From: Pseudomonas akapageensis | GTDB taxonomy: Bacteria; Pseudomonadota; Gammaproteobacteria; Pseudomonadales; Pseudomonadaceae | DNA length: 64,000 nucleotides | Direction of reading: 5' to 3' | Assembly (NCBI RefSeq): GCF_011355085.1 | Contig: NZ_VXCP01000019.1 | Span: 1-64,000, forward strand | Part shown: one piece after another, positions 23,101 through 29,488 of the stretch | Position numbering within the stretch: the stretch's first letter is position 1 | Layout: each line of letters opens with the position of its first letter | The notes under the pieces: generated by a model | What the model saw: the letters and a program-made list of their open reading frames with translations, nothing else | Database searches by the model: none | Told to the model about the DNA's origin: nothing | Made by a program: the position numbers and the translations under genes

Positions 23101-26100
23101 CCGGCAACGCGACTTTCGCCTACGATGCTGACGGCAACCTGCAAAGCAAGACCGCAAACGGCATCACCACCACCTACGGCTACGACGCTGAGAACCGCCT
23201 GATAAGTGTCGCCATGCCGGGAGATAGCTGGGCGTATGAGTACGATGCACTCGGCAATCGTATTGCCAGCATCCACAGCGGTATACGCACCGACTACCAG
23301 CTCGACCCGATCGGCATGGTGAATGTGGCGGCCGAATACGATGTAGCGGGCAACCAGCTGGCCGTTTATAGCTATGGGGTGGGGCTGGAAAGCCTGATTA
23401 GTGCCGCGAACGGTGTCAGTTATTACGACTTCGATGCGATTGGCTCGACGATGGGCTTAACTAATACCAATGGCGCTTATGTCAATCAGTATCGTTATAT
23501 GCCGTTTGGCGAGAGTCTGAGCACCAGTGAAACCGTTGCCAATCCGTTTGAGTATGTTGGCCAGTGGGGGGTAATGGATGAGGGCAATGGGCTAGATTTT
23601 ATGCGAGCTAGATTTTACTCGTCTGACACCTCTAAGTTTATTTCCAATGATCCTCTAGATATTTACGGGTCATTATTAAATCTAACAAATTACGCCATGA
23701 ACAACCCCGTTCTCCTTAATGATCCACTTGGTTTAGAAAGTAGGCAAAATGCTAATTTATCTCCGGATGAGAGAGCGGAAAGGCTGCAGGAATTACTTAA
23801 CTTTGAGTCCCTGAACGGGACCGCTAGTGCTGCAAATACATATAATCCAGCCCCAATTTCTGAGTTTGGTCTGAGAGGTGCGACGAGAGGAGCTAACTCT
23901 TGGTATCTGGTAAATTTTGACGAAAAAGATGATCCTGTATCAGGTTTGGGTGGAATCACCAGTGATTATGGTGGCGTTGATTTAGATTGGGCATTGACAT
24001 TAACAGCGTACTCGAAGGAGACAGGGATTCCGCCACGTTTGCTTTATCCACTCGCAAAAATTGGCTGGGCGATAATTGATAAAGATTTTCGCCATGTAAA
24101 AACACTTTGGAATGATGCAGAAATAAATGCGATCCTTGTTGCGGATGATATATATTTTGGGCAATCAATCGGAGAAACATTCGAGCATTGGAATATTCAG
24201 GTCAATGGTTCTACGAGAATCATCGCCCCCTCCGACCCCAACGACATCATCGGCCCGGACGGCTACGGCGACCAGCACTGGGTCAACAGCAACGACGCCT
24301 TACCCTACACCATCCGTTTCGAGAACCAGCCAACCGCAACTGCGCCGGCCCGGCAAGTCACCATCACGCTCGCACTGGATGCCGACATAGGCGTCAACAG
24401 CTTCCGCCTCGGCGACTTTGGCTGGGGCGACATCGACATTCAGGTCCCCGAAGGCGTCGCCTTCTACGTCAACCGTATCGACCTGACCGCCACCAAGGGT
24501 TTCCTGGTCGACGTCGTGGCCGGGATCGACGTTCAAAGCCATCAGGCCTTCTGGACGCTGACGGCAATCGACCCGAACACAGGCGAACAACCCGACAACC
24601 CCACCGTCGGCTTTCTGCCGCCAAATAATGCCGACGGCATCGGCGAAGGTTATGTGAATTTCATCGTCAAGCCGGCCGCGGGTGCCGCAACGGGCGCGGT
24701 TATTGATGCCAAGGCAACCATCATTTTCGACACCAACGAGCCCATCGACACGCCGGCCATTTTCAACACCATCGATGCCTTGCTGCCCTCCAGTCAGATG
24801 GACACTGCCGCCGCCACTGGCAGCCCGGCGGAACGAACCGTCCAGAGCACCGAATTCGACGTGAGCTGGAGTGGCGATGACACGGGGTCAGGCCTGGCGG
24901 GCTACACGGTTTACGTTTCCGACAATAATGGTGCGTACACCCCCTGGCTTGAAAACACGACGCTGACCAGCGCCACGTATGTCGGGCAGGCGGGGCATTC
25001 CTATGCGTTCTACTCTGTCGCCAGTGACCATACGGGCAATACCGAAGCGGTGCCTGCACAAGCAGATCTCCTCGTGCATGTATCGGGCAATGCCAATACT
25101 GCACCGACCGGGACCGCCAGCGCCGTATTGCCAGACGGCAGCGAGGATACGGCTTACATCGTCAGCATCGCAGCACTGCTGACCGGGTTCACCGATGTGG
25201 ATGGCGATGCGCTTTCTGTCGCCAACCTGGTATCCGACCACGGCGCGGTTGCCAACAATGGCGATGGCACCTGGACCATCACACCTACGGCCGATTACAA
25301 CGGTCCGGTGGCGTTGAGCTATGTCGTCGTCGACGGCAAGGGCGGCAGCGCGAACGCGGTGCAGCGCTATAACCTCGCAGCGGTCAACGATGTCCCGACC
25401 ACCACGCCGATCACCCTGACTGCCATCGCCGAGGACAGCGTCCCGCGCCTGATCACCCAGGCCGAGCTGCTGGCCAACGCCAGCGACATCGATGGCGATG
25501 CCCTGACGGCCAGTGCCCTGGCCATTGCCTCGGGCAGCGGCAGCCTGATCGACAACCTGGACGGAAGCTGGAGCTATACGCCCGCCCTCAACGACGACAG
25601 CGCCGTCACCTTCAGCTATACCCTCAGCGACGGCAGCCTGAACATTGCAGGCAGCGCAACGCTGGACCTGACACCGGTCAACGATGCTCCGCAGGCCAAT
25701 CCCGACACCCTGACTGCAACTGAAAACACGCCGGTGACCTACACCGCTGCGCAGTTGCTGGGCAACGATAGCGATGTTGAAGGCGCCCCCCTGGTCATTG
25801 TTTCGGTCTCCAGCGGCAGCGGCGGCACAGTGCTGCTCGACGCCGATGGCAACGTCAGCTTCACACCTGCCACGGACTTCGTCGGAGCGGCGAGCTTCAG
25901 TTACACCACCAGCGACGGGCAGGCCAACAGCAATAGCGCTAACGTGACGGTCGCTGTGGCGGCCGCCGACATCAATACTGCGCCCATCGTGAGCACGCCC
26001 TTGGCAGACAGGGTTTTTGCGTCCGGCGCTGCGTTCACATTCACCCTCCCGGCAGGCACCTTTACTGACCGGGATGGCGATGTTCTGAGCTATGCGGCGA

Positions 26101-27854
26101 CGTTGACCGACGGTGCTCCCTTGCCCGCCTGGTTGCAATTCGACGTGAGCACCAGAACGCTTTCCGGTAATCCGGCCATTCCTGATGTCGGGAGCTTCAA
26201 CATTCGGGTCACCGTCAGCGATCCGGCCGGCCTGACAGTCAGCGATGAGTTCCTGCTCGGCATCACCCCGGTCTCAGGTAGCCAGGTGGGTAGCAACAGC
26301 CCTGATACCGTAACCGGAACCACCGGTAACGATGTGCTCTACGGTTTTGATGGCGATGACCTGCTCAATGGCGGGGCGGGGAACGATCAACTGGTGGGTG
26401 GAGCAGGGAACGACACCCTGGACGGCGGTATCGGTAATGACCGGATGTACGGCGGTGCAGGTAATGACCGCTATGTGGTCAATGCTGCGGGGGATGTGGT
26501 CATCGAAAATCCTGACGGCGGCCGAGACCTGGTGGAGGCCAGCATCAACTACATCCTGGGGGCCAATCTCGAAGACCTGCTTTTGAAAGGCACGTCCAGC
26601 CTCAACGGTACCGGCAATGACCTCGACAATCTGTTGACCGGCAACAGTGGCAGAAACATTCTGACCGGCGGTGCCGGCAATGACACGCTGGACGGTGGTG
26701 CCGGGCGTGACACCCTGGTTGGCGGTCAGGGTGATGACCGCTATTTGATCGACGACAGTCGTGACATCGTGACTGAGTTGAGTGGGCAGGGTACGGATAC
26801 CGTTCAGTCTTCTGCTGCTGATTACACCCTTGGCAATAATGTCGAAAACCTCGTGCTTGTCGGTCCGGCCATTTCAGGAACGGGCAACGGACTGAACAAC
26901 GTGATCACCGGGAACGGACTGGACAACCTGCTGAATGGGGGCGCCGGCAACGACATATTGGAGGGTGGTGTCGGCAATGACACCCTGAATGGCGGCACAG
27001 GCGCCGACTCCATGATTGGCGGGGAGGGCGACGATATTTATTACGTGGATAACGCCAATGACAGCGTGCTGGAAACCAACGCCAGCCGCAGTACAGGGGG
27101 GCTGGATACCGTTTACAGCTATCTGGAAAACGGCACTGTCACCTTGGGCGATAATGTCGAAAATGCGCGTATTTTTGCGACGGGCGCATCCAATATCACC
27201 GGCAATGAGCTGGATAACCTGATCTATGCCGGGAACGGCGTCAATATCATCAATGGCGGTGCTGGCGTCGATACCCTTGCCTATACCTTCGCAACGCCCA
27301 GAGGCCAAAGCGGTGTGACCTTGACGTTGAATGATTCAGGGGCGGCCACTGCCAGCGGCATCTCCGGGGCTGACGTGGTCGTAGGCATCGAGAACCTGAT
27401 TGGCTCGAATTCCGCCGATAAACTCACGGGCAGTAGTGGCGATAATTTGCTGGACGGCGGGCGCGGCAATGATCAGCTATCGGGGGGAGATGGCAATGAC
27501 ATTCTCATCGGCGGTCTGGGCAAGGACATTCTGACCGGAGGCGCGGGGGCTGATGTATTTAAATTCACCACACTGTCGGAAACAGGTGTCACCAGTTCGA
27601 CCAGAGACGTGATCACCGACTTTGTCCGCGGCATCGACAAAATCGATTTATCCGTGCTGGACGCCAACACAGCAACGAATGCAGATAACTCGTTTACTAC
27701 ATTCATAGCCAGTACGGCCGCATTTACGGCGGCAGGGCAATTGAAATTCTCTGCAGGCGTACTGTACGGGAATACCGATAGTGATGCCGCCGCAGAGTTC
27801 ACAGTTCAACTGACGGGGATTACCACGTTGGATACTACTGATCTGATCGTTTAG
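11115..27854 (+). CDS. Giant type I-secreted RTX protein with embedded RHS/YD-repeat module (5,579 residues)
   Basis: The start MATRIDGT was chosen for GAGGA 8 bases upstream. Domains, by approximate residue: RTX nonapeptides and six RTX/HCBP-related modules (28-1450); three dystroglycan-type cadherin-like (1454-1756) and two cadherin-like domains (1759-1952); eight CARDB-like repeats (1954-3020); a pre-peptidase-like and a TIG-like domain (3022-3240); a linker; RHS/YD repeats (3496-4150) with core ending NNPVLLNDPLGL (to 4207); an unrecognised low-GC tip (4208-4367); a domain starting SDPNDIIGPDG plus an FN3-like domain (4368-4657); cadherin-like domains (4659-5056); a second RTX block (5059-5486); and a C-terminal signal ending LDTTDLIV. 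There is no N-terminal signal peptide. It is probably exported by the adjacent type I system and folds outside on binding calcium. A role in adhesion, competition or both is inference. Confidence 0.93.
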   Translation: MATRIDGTPSSDNLIAPDDADYEINGNGGSDTLTGRGGNDLLFGGDGNDTLDGGAGNDTLDGGAGQDTLIGGLGDDVLGGAPNSSADFSTSIGNIYRGGAGNDTLRGTGGADIYEFNLGDGQDLIQENMIFSSIIDVLKFGPGIAPSDIVISKNGMDLVLAHSNGVDRVTVQNWFLQTPFQDNSQYQVERIEFADGTVWTSAQITAPFQTQTGTAGADTLTGLAGYADTLNGLDGDDVLNGLGGDDLLDGGQGADVLDGGAGNDTLDGGDGNDTLKGDEGQDTLIGGLGADSLDGGNGNDTLDGGAGNDTLDGGAGQDTLIGGLGDDVLGGAPNSSADFSTSIGNIYRGGAGNDTLRGTGGADIYEFNLGDGQDLIQENMIFSAIIDVLKFGPGIAPSDIVISKNGMDLVLAHSNGLDQVTVQNWFLQTPFQDNSQYQVERIEFADGTVWTSAQITAPFQTQTGTAGADTLTGLAGYADTLSGLDGDDVLNGLGGDDLLIGGLGADTLNGDAGNDTLDGGDGNDTLAGGEGQDTLLGGQGADSLDGGGGNDTLDGGDGDDTLDGGSGLDTLIGGLGDDVLGGTSSDFATSIGNIYRGGVGNDTLRGTGGTDIYEFNLGDGQDLIQENMIFSAIIDVLKFGPGIAPSDIVISKNGMDLVLAHSNGVDQVTVQNWFLQPPFQDNSQYQVERIEFADGTVWTSAQITAPFQTQTGTAGADTLTGLAGYADTLSGLDGDDVLNGLGGDDLLIGGLGADKLNGDAGNDTLDGGDGNDTLAGGEGQDTLLGGQGADSLDGGGGNDTLDGGDGNDTLDGGSGQDTLIGGLGDDVLGGTSSDFATSIGNIYRGGVGNDTLRGTGGTDIYEFNLGDGQDLIQENMIFSSIIDVLKFGPGIAPSDIVISKNGMDLVLAHSNGVDQVTVQNWFLQTPFQDNSQYQVERIEFADGTVLTSAQITAPYQTQTGTAGADTLTGLAGYADTLSGLDGDDELNGLGGDDLLIGGLGADKLNGDAGNDTLDGGDGNDTLAGGEGQDTLLGGQGADSLDGGGGNDTLDGGDGNDTLDGGSGQDTLIGGLGDDVLGGTSSDFATSIGNIYRGGVGNDTLRGTGGTDIYEFNLGDGQDLIQENMIFSSIIDVLKFGPGIAPSDIVISKNGMDLVLAHSNGVDQVTVQNWFLQPPFQDNSQYQVERIEFADGTVLTSAQITAPFQTQTGTAGADTLTGLAGYADTLSGLDGDDELNGLGGDDLLIGGLGADKLNGDAGNDTLDGGDGNDTLAGGEGQDTLLGGQGADSLDGGGGNDTLDGGDGNDTLDGGSGQDTLIGGLGDDVLGGGPNSSADFSTSIGNIYRGGAGNDTLRGTGGADLYEFNLGDGQDLIQEGFVFNSITDVLKFGPGIAPSDILVSKNGTDLVLAHSNGVDRVTVQNWFLQPPSQNNSQYQIERIEFADGTVWTAASIGNNHTPTVAQPIADQSAVEDQAFSLVFPVTTFTDADAGDILRYTANMADGSALPVWLHFDDATRTLSGTPANADVATLSIRINAIDNLGASVAATFTLTVANVNDAPVVQIAIPNQTASEGQPFSYTVPANTFLDVDVGDSLSYVATLADGAPLPTWLNFDPTTRKFSGTPGAGDAGSLDLNVTATDAAGASVADTFTLTIGTLNHAPIAAQPIAAQTATDSQPFSFTVPATTFVDQDAADTLGYTAILAAGSALPAWLHFDAATRTFTGTPDDPDIGTINVRVVATDNAGAQASSDFALIVVNLPEAPADILLDVASVDENAASGTVIGTLSATDPDNGDEQTFQLLDDANGRFVLVNNQLQVGNGSLLDHESAVAHNIQVRATDSTGLSFDKTLTIGINNVNEQPSAVSLTSAGIYESGVDGELVGSLSTADPDHDTQFSYLLLDDAGGRFSLRGSEILVANASLIDFETNPTHAIRVRSTDQGGLSVDQDLTVTVRNVDGDLVVSQVSSRYPTSSANTGMPIELVWTVTNHGEAPLDGTWRDLVYLDDPNTPEFDRLLGEFSFTGTLDPNASLQRIQSVQVPLDAVGDYRFVVVTDAANTVPEGGIGEANNVTASSSLIHFSLPPSPNLIVDRITAPTSVLQGNTITVEWVVKNTGTSPTTSPTWTDAIWLSTDDKLDTGAFNTDLLLGHVQNPSYLGIGESYVNQATFTVPSNLQGNFHILVQADSRQNLLEIGHETDNLLASPVIDIQPIPLAQQSDLQVELVSAPAQAFSDQVVNIRYSVSNVGETPISWNPKSGTWAAQVFFSTDNVLDNSDILLHTVVQSFYDPNALLLTSQTGQGSASSGGGGRIVSFGTISATPAGTGSVSNDAISSASSPISSLPAPNHQSLFATSMNVVLPSGYSGDAYFFVRLTPAPGVSNPLQSNDKAFDSEPTLVRLTPPPDLQPLSISASGPAVAGHSLNISFAVVNNGLSAPAVSGWYDTVYLSSDTTLDANDIKLSPTDLHRTGTLSIGDQYVQNFTATLPNGISGSYYLIASADSRNSVFELDNANNVLASAPIAVVSMPADLVVSAVSVPATVLQGGGLRVNWTVTNQGLGDSIVNTWGDRIVLSRDSVLGNEDDRTLAQIQHAGLLDAGESYSASTIVTLPAEWTGDSKLFVVTDNGDLPNVVYEGAGENNNGTPATVEVQPWPADLQVSAVTTAAAANSGQRFIVNYTVSNQGPGPTNFVAGIPWFDQVVLSKDTILGNADDLSFFAAQHVGVLGAQQQEHRSVSIDLPIDLQGDYWTFVRTDTQGAIPEGGQLANNSAISATLTTIALSPTPDLVMQNLHVTGNTISGQNITVNWDVENQSSVATQAGWRQSFYLSLDPVFDRSSDIFLGYTDYQSLLAANGTVSFGQSFQIPKGVAGQYYLFGMVDSRNDIYERNAEANNVTPGSQPLQIALPPPVDFAPTAIAVPTLGVAGSLASITYTVANLSGNTATGTWRDAVYLSKDKVWDVNDALFARIDGSGPVDGGSHYSQTATGEMPGLLPGDYYVIVRSDIRNQQTETNEGNNQFVSTETVHVDVPTLTPGNPVTDTLLEEGVYAKPQAGQAFYRVDVAAGETLKFAYDSLAASGHTELYVSYGHMPTRSAFDFAFTLADSPDQSLVVANTHAGTYYIMAYSPDANMVERINPLNEVKTYSPAPYTLAADIMQFSITDIGTHAGSNKGKVTLRIDGAKFTEQTTAQLVGSDGVAHTASQILWKDSTELWATFDLTGLATEAYDLKLSDGARTALLNDGFTVNTGALGHVEYGVEMPSALLVGRSGVVRIVYKNVGETDATAPLLNVSGNALLKLPEDAEFGGTSLQFLAINEEGPAGIFSPGAEGSIQLYFRPNFVGRGAVNIGVSSMTPDEAIDWNAQLEAVRPAGIDEASWAQLKINLIEQLGATTTDYQNALAENATRLDQIEGVSNNVGALFGMEYAQATANGALLRPALPGVLGSGHTFNWDITATQQANGDVVIRQGSVQVNFAHQADGSFLGAGTAQLIQIGSAFFLHQQDGTETAFNPDGSFNSITDSNGNQLLASYNNGHLSQVVASNGDSLSFTYNAAGRLTGMTDQAGHAVTYTYDPSNTLLTDITTANGTTHYDYVTAPGASFGMVSAITQADGLVQHFAYDIQGRLSHYSTGAVVYSYAYDSANGITITDASGAVTHVLFNDRGQVAQIEDAQGHVSQLRYDADGNLTGIVNPDGTASSLVYDADGSPVSVQDALGGQVKFSYESGFGKLANVTDQRGNAIGYGYDDHGNLNKIAYADGSSKTYSYDAQGHLTGSLNRSGDGISYSYDARGQLITKTYADGSSASYTWDARGNLTSATDADSHTAYQYDAADRLIKVTDAAGRFLSYSYDTAGHRTQMVDQAGHVTHYSYNADGQLAELTDGAGNLIARYSYDNTGHLARGDNGNGTYTSYQYDAAGQLTHLVNFKADGTVNSRFDYSYDVMGRRTDVSTLDGNTHYDYDAIGQLTGVSLPDGRHIEYRYDAAGNRLSVSDNGSTDNYVTNNLNQYTQSGNATFAYDADGNLQSKTANGITTTYGYDAENRLISVAMPGDSWAYEYDALGNRIASIHSGIRTDYQLDPIGMVNVAAEYDVAGNQLAVYSYGVGLESLISAANGVSYYDFDAIGSTMGLTNTNGAYVNQYRYMPFGESLSTSETVANPFEYVGQWGVMDEGNGLDFMRARFYSSDTSKFISNDPLDIYGSLLNLTNYAMNNPVLLNDPLGLESRQNANLSPDERAERLQELLNFESLNGTASAANTYNPAPISEFGLRGATRGANSWYLVNFDEKDDPVSGLGGITSDYGGVDLDWALTLTAYSKETGIPPRLLYPLAKIGWAIIDKDFRHVKTLWNDAEINAILVADDIYFGQSIGETFEHWNIQVNGSTRIIAPSDPNDIIGPDGYGDQHWVNSNDALPYTIRFENQPTATAPARQVTITLALDADIGVNSFRLGDFGWGDIDIQVPEGVAFYVNRIDLTATKGFLVDVVAGIDVQSHQAFWTLTAIDPNTGEQPDNPTVGFLPPNNADGIGEGYVNFIVKPAAGAATGAVIDAKATIIFDTNEPIDTPAIFNTIDALLPSSQMDTAAATGSPAERTVQSTEFDVSWSGDDTGSGLAGYTVYVSDNNGAYTPWLENTTLTSATYVGQAGHSYAFYSVASDHTGNTEAVPAQADLLVHVSGNANTAPTGTASAVLPDGSEDTAYIVSIAALLTGFTDVDGDALSVANLVSDHGAVANNGDGTWTITPTADYNGPVALSYVVVDGKGGSANAVQRYNLAAVNDVPTTTPITLTAIAEDSVPRLITQAELLANASDIDGDALTASALAIASGSGSLIDNLDGSWSYTPALNDDSAVTFSYTLSDGSLNIAGSATLDLTPVNDAPQANPDTLTATENTPVTYTAAQLLGNDSDVEGAPLVIVSVSSGSGGTVLLDADGNVSFTPATDFVGAASFSYTTSDGQANSNSANVTVAVAAADINTAPIVSTPLADRVFASGAAFTFTLPAGTFTDRDGDVLSYAATLTDGAPLPAWLQFDVSTRTLSGNPAIPDVGSFNIRVTVSDPAGLTVSDEFLLGITPVSGSQVGSNSPDTVTGTTGNDVLYGFDGDDLLNGGAGNDQLVGGAGNDTLDGGIGNDRMYGGAGNDRYVVNAAGDVVIENPDGGRDLVEASINYILGANLEDLLLKGTSSLNGTGNDLDNLLTGNSGRNILTGGAGNDTLDGGAGRDTLVGGQGDDRYLIDDSRDIVTELSGQGTDTVQSSAADYTLGNNVENLVLVGPAISGTGNGLNNVITGNGLDNLLNGGAGNDILEGGVGNDTLNGGTGADSMIGGEGDDIYYVDNANDSVLETNASRSTGGLDTVYSYLENGTVTLGDNVENARIFATGASNITGNELDNLIYAGNGVNIINGGAGVDTLAYTFATPRGQSGVTLTLNDSGAATASGISGADVVVGIENLIGSNSADKLTGSSGDNLLDGGRGNDQLSGGDGNDILIGGLGKDILTGGAGADVFKFTTLSETGVTSSTRDVITDFVRGIDKIDLSVLDANTATNADNSFTTFIASTAAFTAAGQLKFSAGVLYGNTDSDAAAEFTVQLTGITTLDTTDLIV
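11196..15460 (+). repeat. Six tandem RTX/HCBP-related modules, 744 or 753 bp each
   Basis: The anchor GGCAACATCTACCGGGGCGG (with minor variants) recurs at 11391, 12144, 12888, 13632, 14376 and 15129, giving spacings of 753, 744, 744, 744 and 753 bp. Modules 3-5 carry a short linker (GTSSDFATS). Modules 1, 2 and 6 carry a three-residue-longer one (GAPNSSADF or GGPNSSADF). Each has a block of GGxGxD nonapeptides and an HCBP-related region with FNLGDGQDLIQE and VERIEFADGTV. The nucleotide sequences of the inner modules are almost identical, indicating recent duplication or gene conversion. All spacings are multiples of three, so copy-number change would stay in frame. Confidence 0.93.
21600..23735 (+). 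other. RHS/YD-repeat shell and RHS core inside the giant protein
   Basis: About twenty YD-type repeats (GNLTSATDAD, YQYDAADRLIKVTDAAG, YSYDTAGHRTQM and similar) run from about 21,700 to 23,300. They are followed by the RHS-associated core: YRYMPFGES, FMRARFYSSDTSKFISNDPL and NNPVLLNDPLGL. In RHS and TcC proteins this architecture builds a hollow beta-cocoon around a C-terminal toxin, and the DPxGx motif marks an autoproteolytic site. Here the module is internal to an RTX protein rather than C-terminal. The core motif looks intact, so a cocoon is plausible by family knowledge. Confidence 0.88.
23581..24215 (+). other. Low-GC tip segment following the RHS core
   Basis: Counting four of its 60-base lines gave 96 G+C in 240 bases (40%). 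One line before and one after gave 79 in 120 (66%). The shift begins inside the RHS core and ends near 24,215, where GC-rich sequence and a repeat-protein domain (SDPNDIIGPDG) resume in the same frame. The tip proper is about 160 residues (23736-24215), containing RAERLQELLNFESLNG, YLVNFDEKDDPVSGLGG and IGWAIIDKDFRHVKTLW. I do not recognise it. Position and composition match an exchanged RHS tip cassette, but function is unknown. Confidence 0.75.
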
Positions 27855-27880
27855 GGCGTAGTTGTTCACAACCAGCGGTA

Positions 27881-27907
27881 AAAGCCCTGACTCCTCAGGG
27901 CTTTTTC
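27881..27907 (+). terminator. Rho-independent terminator of the giant RTX gene
   Basis: A perfect stem AAAGCCCTGA / TCAGGGCTTT with loop CTCC is followed by a T-run (CTTTTTCG). It lies 27 bases after the stop codon. Confidence 0.92.
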
Positions 27908-28055
27908 GTTTCTGGCGTTTGAGGCCAGGGCTCTGGCAAATCTTTATTTCCTGACCCAGGGCCTTGCGCTTTCATAGATGACCCCACGTCATCTATCCCC
28001 TGAAAATCCATCCTTTGTCAGCCCCTGTGTTGTGGCCTCTAATGCCGCGAAGGTG

Positions 28056-28071
28056 AGTGATCCCTATCACT
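28056..28071. promoter_or_regulatory. Palindrome upstream of dsdX, candidate DsdC operator
   Basis: AGTGAT-ccct-ATCACT is a perfect 6-bp inverted repeat ending 33 bases before the dsdX start codon. LysR-type regulators bind short dyads at this kind of position, and a DsdC gene is in the cluster. The assignment is inference. Confidence 0.4.
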
Positions 28072-28104
28072 ATTTCAATAATAAAAGCTCTTCCAGGAGA
28101 CACC

Positions 28105-29445
28105 ATGCACAGTGGTCCCACTCTATTGCTGGTGCTGTTTTGCGCCATCATTCTGATCGTTTTTCTAATCGTCAAAGTTCGCGTCCATGCTTTCCTGGCA
28201 TTGACCGCCGCGTGTTTTGTGGTGGGTATTGGTTCAGGCATGCCACTGGTGCAAATTGCCTCTGCCTTTGAAAAGGGTGTCGGCGGAACACTCGGGTTCC
28301 TGGCGGCGATCATTGGCCTGGGTGGCATACTCGGCAAGATGCTGGAAGAGTCCGGTGGCGCGGAGCGCATTGCCCAGACGCTGTTGAACGCCCTGGGAAA
28401 AGAACGTGCTTCATGGGCCATGATGCTCGTAGGCTTTATTGCGGGTATACCGGTGTTCTTCGAGGTTGGATTCGTTCTGCTCATTCCGCTGATCTACGTC
28501 GTCGCGAAAGAGACCAGGATCAACCTCCTGTACCTGGGCGTGCCCCTGGCCGTGTCATTGATGGCGGTTCATTGCATGTTGCCCCCTCATCCTGCCGCCA
28601 TGGCAATCACCGGGATGCTGGGCGCCGATGTCGGCAAGGTCATCGTGTACGGTCTCATGGTCGCACTGCCCACCGCCATTATTGCCGGGCCGCTGTGGAT
28701 CAAGCTGGTGTGCAAGAGTGAAGCGCCTACCGATCAAGAAGCCTTTCTCGAGGAACACTGCGACGACAGCACTAGCCGAAATTTGCCGGGCCTGGGCGTG
28801 ACGCTGCTGACTATCCTGTTGCCACTTCTGCTGATGGTAGGGAAAACCTTCGCCACCGGCCTGCCTCATGACTCCATGGCCTTTAACGTTATTACGTTCC
28901 TGGGAACGCCGCTGATCGCACTGTCCATTGCCGTGCTGTTTGCTTACTGGGCGCTGGGCTTGCGCCGTGGCCTATCGATGCCTGACTTGCTCGCGCACAC
29001 TCAGAAGAGCTTTCCTCCGCTGGCCAGCATTCTTCTGATCATCGGTGCCGGTGGCGCGTTCAACGGCATCCTGGTCGACAGCGGTGTGGGTGACGCGCTG
29101 GCCGCTTCGTTGACGCAGTTGAACATGAACCCCATCGTCCTGGCGTGGCTAGTGGCGGGATTGATGCACTTCGCCGTCGGCTCGGCGACGGTGGCAATGA
29201 TCAGCGCCGCCGGCATGGTGATGCCGATGCTGGGCGCTCATCCAACGGTGAGCAAGGAAATCATTTGTGTTGCCATCGGTGCCGGCGCCATTGGCTGGAC
29301 CCATGTGACGGACTCGGCATTCTGGGTAGTCAAGGAATACCTGGGGGTCTCATTGGCCGAAGCCTTGAAGAAGTTCACCTCGGCCACCGTACTGGCTTCA
29401 TTGATCGCGCTGGGTTTGACCCTGCTGCTGTCGCACGTTGTTTGA
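28105..29445 (+). CDS. dsdX: D-serine permease, GntP family
   Basis: Proton-coupled inner-membrane symporter, 446 residues, with about 12-14 hydrophobic segments. Family motifs include GIGSGMPLVQIASAFEKG, MLPPHPAAMAITGMLGAD and GSATVAMISAAGMVMP. GntP proteins carry gluconate, D-serine or other hydroxyacids. The D-serine assignment rests on the adjacent dsdA and dsdC. The start MHSGPT follows AGGAGA 4 bases upstream. An in-frame extension of 16 codons begins inside the palindromic region and is unlikely. Confidence 0.9.
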   Translation: MHSGPTLLLVLFCAIILIVFLIVKVRVHAFLALTAACFVVGIGSGMPLVQIASAFEKGVGGTLGFLAAIIGLGGILGKMLEESGGAERIAQTLLNALGKERASWAMMLVGFIAGIPVFFEVGFVLLIPLIYVVAKETRINLLYLGVPLAVSLMAVHCMLPPHPAAMAITGMLGADVGKVIVYGLMVALPTAIIAGPLWIKLVCKSEAPTDQEAFLEEHCDDSTSRNLPGLGVTLLTILLPLLLMVGKTFATGLPHDSMAFNVITFLGTPLIALSIAVLFAYWALGLRRGLSMPDLLAHTQKSFPPLASILLIIGAGGAFNGILVDSGVGDALAASLTQLNMNPIVLAWLVAGLMHFAVGSATVAMISAAGMVMPMLGAHPTVSKEIICVAIGAGAIGWTHVTDSAFWVVKEYLGVSLAEALKKFTSATVLASLIALGLTLLLSHVV

Positions 29446-29488
29446 CTCAACCCGTATTTTCAGTCTGATTGTCTAGAGGGACCCCGTC

